Shown here: positions 21,905 through 31,080 of the stretch, piece after piece
Layout: each line of letters starts with the position of its first letter
Position numbering within the stretch: position 1 is the stretch's first letter
DNA from: Adiantum capillus-veneris
Lineage: Eukaryota > Streptophyta > Polypodiopsida > Polypodiales > Pteridaceae
DNA length: 64,000 bases
NCBI GenBank assembly: GCA_014529385.2
Contig: CM043968.1
Span: 2,670,001 to 2,734,000, forward strand
Reading direction: 5' to 3'
Notes under the pieces: generated by a model
The model's input: the letters and a program-made list of their open reading frames with translations, nothing else
What the model was told of the DNA's origin: nothing
Databases searched by the model: none
Translations under genes and position numbers: made by a program

Positions 21905-22917
21905 GCCTTCATGCAACTGGAAGTTCTCATATCAGTTCTGGCTTGCTCAGAGACTGTAGCCTCCCTGTTTTTCGAGCTACAGGGTGACGGACACTTACAC
22001 CGAGTTGCGGTAGAGGCCCCGCAGGTGGCAGAGTGCTGTTTTTGGAGGATCCGAGTGGAGGGCATCTGTGGGAGGACTTGTGTCATCGATCCCGACCCAG
22101 CAGCTCTTGAGATTGGACACTGGAGACTGTGGGCTTGGGAGAGCTGTCCATTGGCACGAGTACAGTGGGATCCTGGAGAGTGGCTTGGAGGGACTCCTTG
22201 TCCTCTGCAGACCATCCAGGTGTCCCTTTCGTTCAGTACACTGTTCGACTGGGACGGCACATACTGGCAACACAGAGAGAGGCTCGCCCTGCTGCAGCAC
22301 CTCATTGGCAAGAGGGGGGTCTCATAGCTGAGTTCTTGGCAGCTTTTTGGGAGAGGTTGTGGGACTCCAAACAGCCAAGACGAGTCACTTTGTTCCAGTG
22401 GCTGGTCGCACACAGAGCTACAACAGTTGGGAGTTGGCTTGTACATTGTGGTCTCTCGGCTGCATGTGCAGCTTGTGACCATCTTGTAGAGAGTCGTCAA
22501 CATACTGACATTATTCGAGTGGGACGTCACATACTGGCAACACGGAGAGAGGCTCGTCTTGTTGCAGCACCTCATTGGTAGCAAGAGGGTCTCACAGCTG
22601 AGTTCTTGTCAGCTTTTTGGGCGAGGTTGTAAGACTCCAAACAGCCACAGTGAGTCACTTTGTTCCAGTGGTTGGTTACACATTGAGCTACAGCAGTTGG
22701 CAGCTGGCTTGTACATAGTGGTCTCTTGGTAGCATCTGCAGCTTGTGACCATCCTGTGGAGAGTCAACATCATTGTCTTTGGGACTATCCTTTGGCACAG
22801 CAGGTGTGGCTTCGTGTTCTTCAGCTGATGCGAGCTCTTTCCACAGCTTGGCAGTACACTTGGCGGGTAGCTGCTTGGTCCACCCTCACGGGCCCGGCTC
22901 TTCAGTTTGAGCTATCT
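21905..22917 (+). pseudogene. LINE ORF2 3' segment with authentic zf-RVT motif
   Basis: It starts with the duplicated GCCTT and continues LINE unit 3. At about 22517-22557 it switches to a shorter duplication (offset about 264 bp from 22253). From 22726 it reads CDHPVESQHHCLWDYPLAQQVWLRVLQLM, the complete zinc-binding RT tail. It ends where LTR sequence (ttcaagtgttaattcc) begins at about 22917. The junction has no duplication, so it is a deletion or recombination scar. Confidence 0.8.
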
Positions 22918-23028
22918 TCAAGTGTTAATTCCCGTCGCAGATTCTTTTTGCAAAGTGCTTTGTGTGTGTGTCTAAAGTAAAGAATTTCGGGTGAAAGCCA
23001 AAGCCTACCGCTCTACAGGCCAGTTTCA
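22917..23028 (+). repeat. Element B left LTR, last 112 bp
   Basis: It matches the end of the right LTR (about 34297-34408) and ends CAGTTTCA. The following AGGTTCCGTTGCC corresponds to TGGTTCC(A/G)TTGC in F and H, a primer site that is not the initiator-Met type. It looks like a diverged tRNA-Asp-type site, but I cannot confirm the tRNA. Confidence 0.8.
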
Positions 23029-23125
23029 AGGTTCCGTTGCCAAGATATCAATCACTTTTTCCTCAAAGAGTGAGCCTCGGTTGTTTTGGGTAAAGACACA
23101 GAGTACAGGAACGCGGGATTACACT

Positions 23126-23396
23126 ATGGCCGACAAAGGGAAGGGCATTATGGAAGAGGGTTCCTCTTCAAAGGACAGACAGGAAATTCCTATGGTTTTT
23201 GATATTGGCGAGAGCTCACGGCCACGTCAGTCTGTACCTCCTGTCAATGCGAATGTCTCTCCAGTAGTACAGGGCTTTATGACTGGGCAACTTGAGGATG
23301 ATGCGTTCACGACTCAGTTAGTTGCCGCGGTGAATTTTTTTTCGCAACTGGTGCAGAATCCAAGGTTTATGGAGTTCTTGCAAGCGCCACCAGTGC
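23126..23396 (+). pseudogene. Element B gag, 5' part (before E insertion)
   Basis: The ATG at 23126 begins MADKGKGIMEEGSSS. The frame is open to the insertion point and includes NPRFMEFLQAPPV, also seen in minus-strand element H (47686-48000). Removing element E and one AGTGC copy joins this part to 27745 in the same reading frame, so gag was open here when E arrived. The N-terminal part of gag in this family is polar and probably disordered. Confidence 0.85.
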
Positions 23397-24592
23397 TGTC
23401 ACGTGACACATCCCAACTCTATGTGTCCGTGGACAAGCTACACCACGACAGGGTTCAGTCAAGTCAAGTCAAGTTTAGAATAGCAGTGTTCTGGCACTTT
23501 TGTGAGTCTATTCGTAGACCTTGCATGCCGAGTCACTTAGCATAGATGCATATCCTCCGGTTGCACATAGCATGATCATCGGAATTCCCATCAGAATCCA
23601 TTAGCATCAGTTAGGGGAATTTTCCAGTGCATTTAGCCTATTTTTCTATTTATTGGGATTTTCACTTATTATTTTTAAGTGACTTTCCAACAAAAGTAGG
23701 TAGGGCAATTTTGCTAAGTTAATATATAAGCAAACCCAAGTTAGCACTAAATGGCAGAAGAGGCAGTAGGAGCTTCCTGCTCAACAGGCAACTTCTCAGC
23801 AGTACCCCCCTCAGCACCCCCAGCGTTTTTGGACCTCCATCATCGCGGGCAAGTTCCCATCCCTGGCGTTTTCCACAGCAAGCCATCGCCATCACCGTAA
23901 GCATCATAGCGATAGCAAATGCTCATGATCGCCATCAAAATTCCCAGATTTGCTGGCGTTTTTCCCCAGGTCAACATGGGCGTTTTTGCAAGCATCATAG
24001 CATTTTTTATTTGCGGTCCCAGATCAGCACCAGCGTTTTTGCTAAGCAACAGGAACTATCAGCGTTTTTGTTTTCAGCCTTAAGCCGCAGCAGATACACG
24101 CAGTTTTCAGCCTATGCACAGTAGCAGATTAGCCCCCAAGTTGGTTGCAGATGATCCCCCATTTTCAGCCATAAAAACGCAGCCAAAAAAGTCATTTTCA
24201 GCCACCGAAACAGTCCCGAAAATCAGTAGATAGAAGATCCCTGATTTCAGCCATCAAGTCGTCGTCTTCATCACCGTCGTCGTCATCGGCATAGTCCCAT
24301 TGCATCAGTCCATTGCATACGCATTGTACACCTTTGTGCAATCAAAGTAACCACTCTCGCCGACGAGAGTGGGGCCTTCGGAGGAGGGTTTTACGTCTCT
24401 GGTGTCGTATCGCTTCTCTCTCCTTCTCTCAGTCTCATTCACTTGCACGCACAATATCCACTCACTTTGTTCGTGACCACAGCACTCTACAAGACGGAAA
24501 GCTCTCTCTTTCCCTAAGAACTAAAAGGAACCTTGAGCAATAAAGATCACTTATCTTGAGAAAATACAACATTCATTCCGCTGCACCTAACA
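23397..24592 (+). repeat. Element E left LTR
   Basis: 1196 bp. It starts TGTCACGTGACACATCCC, with a perfect CACGTG palindrome, and ends CTGCACCTAACA. It has repeated GCGTTTTT/TTTTCAGCC motifs (23824-24230) and a GTCGTCGTCATCG stretch. Confidence 0.93.
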
Positions 24593-24610
24593 TTGGTATC
24601 AGAGCTTTGG
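24593..24610 (+). promoter_or_regulatory. Element E primer-binding site
   Basis: TTGGTATCAGAGCTTTGG directly follows the LTR; TGGTATCAGAGC is the initiator tRNA-Met complement used by plant LTR elements. Confidence 0.92.
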
Positions 24611-25112
24611 AAGTGTTCTGCATTACTCAAGGAAAAAACCATAGGAACCACAAGATTTTTTTTTTTTGCTTGTTGCGATCGCACGAACCCAAGTTTACTT
24701 GGGCGTGGCGATTCCTAATCGTGTTTTGTTGAAGAGTGACAAGAATCCCAAGAAAGAAGGGCTTGTCTAGCCTCCCCTTGTGTCTCTTTTCACTCATTGA
24801 GAGCGGACCGTGCACTTAGCGGCCGGCCAAGCGACGTGAGGTGGGAAAAAGCAACCTTGGTGTGAGCGCAAGGCCGCCAAGGGGTGCGCCCGCAGAAAGG
24901 AGTAGAACTCGGGTGAAGAGAAGATCCTTCTCCAACGCGATTTGCAAGCGAAAGAAAACCTCAAGAACCCAAGACCCTCAAGACTCAAGACCCTCAAGAA
25001 CCCAAGTTCCTCGTGAACTTAAGAACCCAAGACCCACAAGAACCCAAGTTCCTCGTGAACTTAAGAACCCACAAGAACCCACGATTGCAAGATGATCATC
25101 ACTTGAAGCGGA
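24611..25112 (+). other. Element E leader
   Basis: A leader conserved with element G (43232-43600): ttgcttgttgcgatcgcacg, ttgagagcggaccgtgcact and others. From 24955 to 25085 it holds imperfect tandem copies of CAAGAACCCAAG and TTCCTCGTGAACTTAAGAACC. It may hold the packaging signal. Confidence 0.6.
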
Positions 25113-25457
25113 ATGGATACTTCGCTTGGAGGTGATGAGCATGAGAGAGGCGAAGAAGAATTTTCCCCACCAGGAGGTTTTTCCGACCCTCCCCCTTTCC
25201 CATTTACGACAAAGATTGCACTAACTCCTATGGAGGCTTTGCAGCAATTTTTTCTGAAACAGAAGTTAGAACGAGAAGCAAGAAATGCAAAAAGAAAAGC
25301 AGAAAGAGAGCATGAACACGAAGAAAGAATGGCAGCCATAAAGCATGAGTACAAAGAAAGGAAAGCCGCCTTGTTGCAACTCTTTTCTCAAGTGCCGGCA
25401 CCGATGCACGAATTTCGGGAAAAGGAGACTCTCCGTTTCTTCTTCTCCAAAGCATGA
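25113..25457 (+). CDS. Element E truncated gag N-terminus
   Basis: 114 codons from ATG 25113 (MDTSLGGDEHERGEEEF), matching the G gag start at 43601. Residues 45-90 are a charged coiled coil rich in Lys, Arg and Glu. After about residue 95 it jumps by deletion to the REKETLRFFFSKA tail that in G follows the protease. The capsid core, zinc knuckle and protease are thus missing, and no particle protein can be made from this copy. Confidence 0.7.
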   Translation: MDTSLGGDEHERGEEEFSPPGGFSDPPPFPFTTKIALTPMEALQQFFLKQKLEREARNAKRKAEREHEHEERMAAIKHEYKERKAALLQLFSQVPAPMHEFREKETLRFFFSKA

Positions 25458-26271
25458 CACACAGGATTTGCATGATGATGTGAAGCATGATGATGATTTG
25501 ATTGACAATGAGAAGCATGATGATTTGAATGATATTGCTAAGCATGATGATTTGGATGCCAAAGACAAGCATGATGATTTGCATGATCAAGATGTGATTT
25601 CTCACAAGCCTAATGATTTGCATGATCAAGATGTGATTTCTCACAAGCATGATGAATTGCATGAAGATGATGTAATTGTTCACATGTATGATGTGTTAGT
25701 GAATGCTTTTTCTAGCAAAGCTAACCTCGTTGTAGAATCGATCAATCACCAAGAATCGATCTTGGCTTTCGAGTCAAGGTCCACAGATCCCCCACAAGAA
25801 GATTCGATAGATCCCGAAGAAGCGATCTTGGCTCTCGAGCCTAGGTCCAAAGAACCCTCACAGGAAGTATTGTGTGTTCGCATGACTGATACGCACGCAT
25901 TGTTCGAGTGTTTCATTCGTGAAGGTTTCCTATATTTTAGTCAGCATCGTTATGTGATCCCTTTTCCTAGGCATGACATATTGTATGTTGAGCACGTTTC
26001 TCTCATGGATGAGCACGAATGTATGCAGATTGTTCATGAAAAGCTGAAAAGTTTGTATGTAAGGAAGTCGCATTGCATGTCTCTTCCTTGGCATGACACA
26101 CTTTCCGAAAGAGCACATGATAGTATGAGCACCAAACATGGACATTTCCATTGTGATTTCCCACAGTTGATTGATTTCGATCAAACAGAAAAGATTCGAC
26201 CTCATTGTTTGCATTTGTTTGATGAACGGTTTGTCACTCCATCTCTATGTTCATCAACATTGCATACATAG
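25345..26271 (+). CDS. Unrecognised ORF of E/G elements (ORFX), intact copy
   Basis: 308 codons open, overlapping the gag fragment in the +1 frame; shared sequence with G begins near KRRLSVSSSPKHDT (about 25421). Residues 45-110 are repeats of K-H-D-D-L-x-D and H-D-Q-D-V-I-S-H-K, rich in His and Asp. Then come two copies of an S-I-L-A-(F/L)-E-(S/P)-R-S unit (about 136-175). The C-terminal half has HALFECFIREGFLYF, HRYVIPFPRHDILY and FPQLIDFD. G encodes the same protein in two frames (45290-45838, 45759-46142). I recognise no domain and see no signal peptide or membrane segment. The lesion-free 308-codon frame is notable among so many broken ones. Whether it is translated is unknown; an overlap-frameshift is one possibility. 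Confidence 0.6.
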   Translation: MSTKKGKPPCCNSFLKCRHRCTNFGKRRLSVSSSPKHDTQDLHDDVKHDDDLIDNEKHDDLNDIAKHDDLDAKDKHDDLHDQDVISHKPNDLHDQDVISHKHDELHEDDVIVHMYDVLVNAFSSKANLVVESINHQESILAFESRSTDPPQEDSIDPEEAILALEPRSKEPSQEVLCVRMTDTHALFECFIREGFLYFSQHRYVIPFPRHDILYVEHVSLMDEHECMQIVHEKLKSLYVRKSHCMSLPWHDTLSERAHDSMSTKHGHFHCDFPQLIDFDQTEKIRPHCLHLFDERFVTPSLCSSTLHT

Positions 26272-26554
26272 TCTTTAGAGAAGACAAGATTTTTTTCCTT
26301 CACTTTACATGGAATGGGTATGTTCATGGTTTTGTGTTGGAGATGGTTTCAGGAATTTTCAGCCATGGAGATTCTTGAAGACGAAAGAAGCAGGACTCTA
26401 GACGAAGTTGAAGCAAGAAAGGAGATTCAGAAGACTTTGAGTCGCTTTTGGCGCGGCCCAAAGAAGCAAGCGTTGCAAACCTTTATGAAGTTCAAGTACC
26501 ACTCGACCCACACAGCAGAGTGGGTACCAGTACCTCACTTTGAAAAGGAGGGGA
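26272..26554 (+). pseudogene. Element E chromodomain remnant and polypurine tract
   Basis: The frame near 26345-26530 reads WRWFQEFSAMEILEDERSR, then RGPKKQALQTFMKFKYHSTHTAEWV, a diverged chromodomain as in G (46073-46351). The GAAAAGGAGGGGA tract (26542-26554) precedes the LTR. Confidence 0.7.
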
Positions 26555-27739
26555 TGTCACGTGACACATCCCAACCCTATGTGTCCGTGGACAAGCTACA
26601 CCATAGCAAGGTTCAGTCAAGTCAAGTCAAGTTTAGAATAGCAGTGATCTGGCACTTCTGTGAGTCTATACGTAGACCGTGCATGCCCAGTCACTTAGCA
26701 TAGATGCATATCCTCCAGTTGCACACAGCATGATCATCAGAATTCCCATCAGAATCCATTAGCATCAGTTAGGGAAATTTTCCAGTGCATTTAGCCTATT
26801 TTCCTATTTATTGGGATTTTCACTTATTATTTTTAAGTGACTTTCCAACAAAAGTAGGTAGGGCAATTTTGCTAAGTTAATATATAAGCAAACCCAAGTT
26901 AGCACTAAATGACAGAAGAGGCAACAGGAGCTTCCCCCTCAACAGGCAACTTCTCAGCAGTACCCCCCCTCAGCACCCCCAGCGTTTTTGGACCTCCATC
27001 ATCGCGGGCAAGTTCCCATCCCTGGCGTTTTCCACAGCAGGCCATCGCCATCACCCTAAGCATTATAGCGATAGCAGATGCTCATGATCGCCATTAGAAC
27101 TCCTAGATTTGCTGGCGTTTTTCCCCAGATCAGCATGGGCGTTTTTGCAAGCATCATAGCGTTTTTTATTTGCGGTCCCAAATCAGCACCAGCGTTTTGC
27201 TAAGCAACAAGAACCATCAGCATTTTTGTTTTCAGCCTTAAGCCGCAGCAGATACACGTAGTTTTCAGCCTATGCACAATAGCAGATTAGCCCCCAAGTT
27301 GGTTGCACATGATCCCCCATTTTCAGCCATAAAAACGCAGCCAAAACAGTCATTTTCAGCCACCGAAACAGTCCCGAAAATCAGCTGATAGAAGATCCCT
27401 GATTTCAGCCATCAAGTCGTCGTCGTCATCGGCATAGTCCCATTGCATCAGTCCATTGCATACACATTGTACACCTTTGTGCAATCAAAGTAGACCACTC
27501 TCGCCGACGAGAGTGGGGCCTTCGGAGGAGGGTTTTACAACGTCTCTGGTGTCGTATCTCTTCTCTCTCCTTCTCTCAGTCTCATTCACTTGCACGCACA
27601 ATATCCACTCACTTTGTTCATGACCACAGCACTCTACAAGATGGAAAGCTCTCTCTTTCCCTAAGAACTAAAAGGAACCTTGAGCAATAAAGATCACTAA
27701 TCTTGAGAAAATACAACATTCATTCCGCTGCACCTAACA
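26555..27739 (+). repeat. Element E right LTR
   Basis: 1185 bp, closely matching 23397-24592, starting TGTCACGTGACACATCCC and ending CTGCACCTAACA. Confidence 0.93.
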
Positions 27740-27744
27740 AGTGC

Positions 27745-29160
27745 AACAGCAAAATAGGCAACCTACAGCACGCATGGAGCTTGTTGAGGCTCAAGCCCAA
27801 GTACTTAATGCGACTCAGCAGGAAAGGGAACACTCGCATGTTGCGGAGTCAGGGGCTCCAAAACAGGTTCCTCCTGTGCTTGAAGAGGTGGCTAGAGCGC
27901 CTATTCCACAGGCTATGCCAGTTCAGCCCGCCACCTTTCAGAGCCCGCATGCTGTCTTGAATGGACAGGGAAATAGATACCAGACTATGCACCCAGTTTT
28001 TCCACCACCCACGATACATCCTAGGTATTTTGGGGGTGGATCAGTGTTCCAAAGTATGGCTAGTTATGCGCCTGGAAGTCAGCCGTACATGCCAGGAACA
28101 GTGTTTGGGGGTATGCAATGCATCATGCCAAACCCCATGTATGGTAGTATTGGCATGCAGCACGGTTTTCAGTGCAACCAGGGCCAGGTTGGGATGCCAC
28201 AGGGTCATGTTGGCATGGTTGGTTTTTCTGGACAGCAGCCAAATATCACACCTCTGAAGCAAAATGTGAATGGCCAAGATGTGCCAATCATGCCTACTAC
28301 AGTGACCATGTTGCAGACCATTCCTTATGACAATTTGGGGGCACTGGAGAAGCCGAAAGCTTACAAAGAAGGTGGTGCAGCTATAAAGTTCAGTACTTTC
28401 ATTGGTTTTGAGGATAAAGTAAAGGCTCTCACTTTCCTTCAGCAGTTTGATACAGCTTATGCAGAGGGAATTTTACAAAGGCCTCGAAAGTCAGGAAAGC
28501 TGCCACTTTCTTGAAGGACAATGCGCTCACATGGTGGACAACATTGTTAATGCAAGGACAGGCACCCGCCTTGGCTGTCAGATGAATTGGAAGCCGACGT
28601 CATGACGGATTGGCACCAGCTTACCTCAGCTTCATACAAGAGCTTGCTGGAGTACAATAGGAGGTTTTGTAAAGTGTTACTCTCTACAGATTTGTGCCAT
28701 TGACAGAGCAGATAGAGAAGTACTGTTGTAGGCTACCTAAAGGGCTCCGTGATTACTGTACCAAGAAAAGAGTGGCTACCCTCACTCAGCTTATGGAAGT
28801 TGCTAACACTGGTCTTGCCTTGCTGAAAGGAGAGGACAGTGGGTTTCCGAGCAACGAGAAAGGAGGGCAGCAAAAGAAAAATTCAGCGAAGAAGCCCTTT
28901 GTGAAAACGGCTCCTGATGCGTCACAGGGGTCAAAAAAGGCCACCAAGGACAAGGATTCAGCAGGGACTTCTGGAGCGCAGGCAAAGAAACAGAAAGGAA
29001 TCCTTTTGTGCGCAAGTCGCTCGAGAAAAAGAAGGTCCTAATAGCTGAAAATAAATGCTTTATATGCGAGCAGCCTGGTCACTTTGCTACCAATTGTCCA
29101 CAAAGGAAACGACCAGCTGACTCAGATGATAAAGAAGACCAGAAAGGCAAGAAGCCTAAA
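27745..29160 (+). pseudogene. Element B gag, 3' part
   Basis: The frame continues from 23396 as QQNRQPTARMELVEAQAQ to 28514. A Met/Gln/Pro/Gly-rich stretch (28000-28330) precedes the capsid-like domain (AIKFSTFIGFEDKVKALTFLQQFDTAYAEG). One extra T near 28470 shifts the frame; the partner frame reads FLKDNALTWWTTLL. A deletion near 28570 removes part of the core. The frame 28694-29041 has EQIEKYCCRLPKGLRDY. The zinc knuckle CFICEQPGHFATNCP (29056-29097) is in the next frame. The protein is clearly gag of the same family as element C. Confidence 0.85.
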
Positions 29161-31080
29161 CCCACGACAGGTTTGGTGCCAGACATGGTGGGCGACAGGC
29201 CCAGTACAAATGCCAATGAGTTATGCAGGACTTGGGGTAAAGTTAGGGATCAGACGGCACTCATCTTCTTTGATCCAAGTGCCAAAGCCAACTTTATCTC
29301 ACCAAAGTTAGCTATGAAGCTAGGCATCAGAGCTGAAGAGATGGGGTACACAGCACAGGCAGGGTTGGCATGTCCTGGCCACTCAGTGTGTTACTCCTAT
29401 CATTGGAAAGCTGCGTCTGCATATTCAATCGTATGTGGACACAGAAGAGTTCTACAACATGCCGCTGGAAGGATGTGACGTCTTGTTGGGGATCCCGTGG
29501 ATGTTCCAAGTGCATGGAGTCTTGGATGCCTACAACAAAAAGATCACTGTACAGCATAGGGGCAAAACTCACATCTTGGATGTAAAGCTTAAAGGAGAGT
29601 CAGTCCCTATTGTATCTGCTTCTGCTATCACTTCTATAATAAAAGATCATCTTTTTGTGTACTTGATTTTTGCACGTGATGTCTCAGATAGTGATCAATC
29701 AAATTTATCCGTGTTAGATAAAGAAAGGTCATCATTTTTACAAAACTTTAGTGACTGTTTTTTCGATTCATTATCGTCGCAATTGCCGCCAGAGAGACCT
29801 GACGACCATCGGATAGATTTGGTGCCAGGGTGTAGCCCACCAAATAGACCTCCCTACAGGGTTAGCGTGGCGCAGCAGAAAGAGATTATGGGCCAGGTTG
29901 AGGAGTTATTAGAGAAGGGGCTGATTCAGTCTAGTTCTTCACCCTTTTGCTCCCCAGTGCTCCTAGTGCAGAAGAAGGATGGCTCGTGGCACATGTGTAT
30001 TGATTACTGTGCGTTGAATAAGAATACCATCAAGAATAGGTTTCCTATTCCTCGAATTGATGATATTCTCGATCATTTAGAGGGTGCTGCAATTTCCAGC
30101 AAGATAGACCTTAAGAGTGGGTACCATCAGATTCGTATAAGGCCAAAGAATGTGCACAAGATTGTGTTTAAAACCGACATTTGGTCTTTATGAGTTTCTA
30201 GTGATGCCATTTGGGCTAACAAATGCTCCTGCCACGTTCAACAGAATGATGGACCGGATTTTCCACTCGCATCAACAGTTTGTTGCGATGTTCTTAGATG
30301 ACATGATAGTGTATTCGAAGAATGAAGAAGAGCATAGGCGTCACTTGACCATTGTATTCGAAGAGCTGTGCAGTCATAGGCTACTTGTCAATCCTAAGAA
30401 AAGTAAATTCTTCTTGGAAGAGATCCACTTTCTTGGCCACATAGTCTCAAAGCATGGTGTTAGAATGGATCCCGTAAAGGTCGAAGCTATCAAGACATGG
30501 CCAGACTTGAAGACTGTGCACGATGTCAGAAGCTTCTTCGGATTGTGTTCCTACTATAGAAGGTTTATCAAGAATTTTGCAGAGATAGCATTGCCTCTTC
30601 ACGCATTGCAAAAGAAAGAGGTCACTTTCAGATGGACCCAAAAAGAGATTTCAGCTTTTAGTCTCTTAAAGGAAAAGTTGACTTCAGATCCAATAATTGT
30701 TTTACCAGATCTCAGGAAGTCATTTGTGGTCCAGTGTGACTAGTGTGGCAGTAGCATCGGAGCAGTGTTAATGCAAGACGGACGGGTAGTAGCTTATGAA
30801 AGTCGAATTTTGCAAGGGCCAGAGAAGACTATGCAAGTCTATGAGAAAGAGCTCTTGGCCGTGATTCATGCGCTTTCTAGCTGGAAGCACTACCTCTTAG
30901 GTGCTAATTTTGTTGTCCAAACAAATCATCAGGCCTTGCGATACTTCTTGACACAGTCAAAGTTATCCGAAAAGCATATGCGATGGGCAAACATTCTTTC
31001 CATGTTCCACTTCCAGATTATGCATGTGGAAGGCAAGAAGAATGTTGTGGCTGATGCGTTATCAAGAAAGCCACAAATTT
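29161..31080 (+). pseudogene. Element B protease, reverse transcriptase, RNase H
   Basis: The protease has FFDPSAKANFISPKLA (Asp codon 29272), with DPS in place of the usual DTG/DSG, then, one frame over, DVLLGIPW near 29490. RT runs 29790-30470 with RPPYRVSVAQQKEIM, SPVLLVQKKDGSW, SKIDLKSGYHQI, then after a 1-base shift near 30175 FGLYEFLVMPFGLTNAPATFNRMMD and the catalytic FLDD (30292-30303). LGHIVSKHGVRMDP and GLCSYYRRFIKNFAEIA mark the connection. RNase H begins VVQCD and meets TAG at 30741, then continues 30765 with YEKELLAVIHAL and NVVADALSRK. Only a few lesions, so fairly recent. Confidence 0.9.

Larger units (their letters stand above)
3640..22917 (+). mobile_element. Decayed LINE, interrupted by three LTR-element insertions
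   Basis: A non-LTR retrotransposon in + orientation. Its order is a GC- and proline-rich 5' part with a C run at 3661-3673, ORF1 with a zinc knuckle, ORF2 with an APE-type endonuclease, then RT, then a zf-RVT-like C-terminal region. LINE segments are 3640-9106, 10231-10544, 14941-15404 and 21905-22917; the gaps are a solo LTR, element F and element A. The segments rejoin in register at target-site duplications, so this is one LINE copy. The 3' end is lost where the truncated LTR of element B begins at about 22917; no poly(A) tail is seen. The element is dead, with frameshifts, stops and a deletion of the RT active site. Confidence 0.85.
23397..27739 (+). mobile_element. Element E: non-autonomous LTR element with a novel ORF
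   Basis: LTRs are 23397-24592 and 26555-27739 and the target duplication is AGTGC (23392-23396, 27740-27744). The primer site TTGGTATCAGAGCTTTGG at 24593 is initiator-Met type. The internal region is only 1962 bp: leader, gag N-terminus, an unrecognised ORF and a chromodomain remnant, then the polypurine tract GAAAAGGAGGGGA. RT, RNase H and the integrase core are absent. The LTRs look very similar, so the insertion is probably fairly young. Any movement would need proteins from a partner element. Confidence 0.93.

Noticed and set aside
25228-25683. Minus-strand 151-codon ORF with repeated hydrophobic units
   Set aside because: It is the antisense shadow of the ORFX His/Asp repeats.
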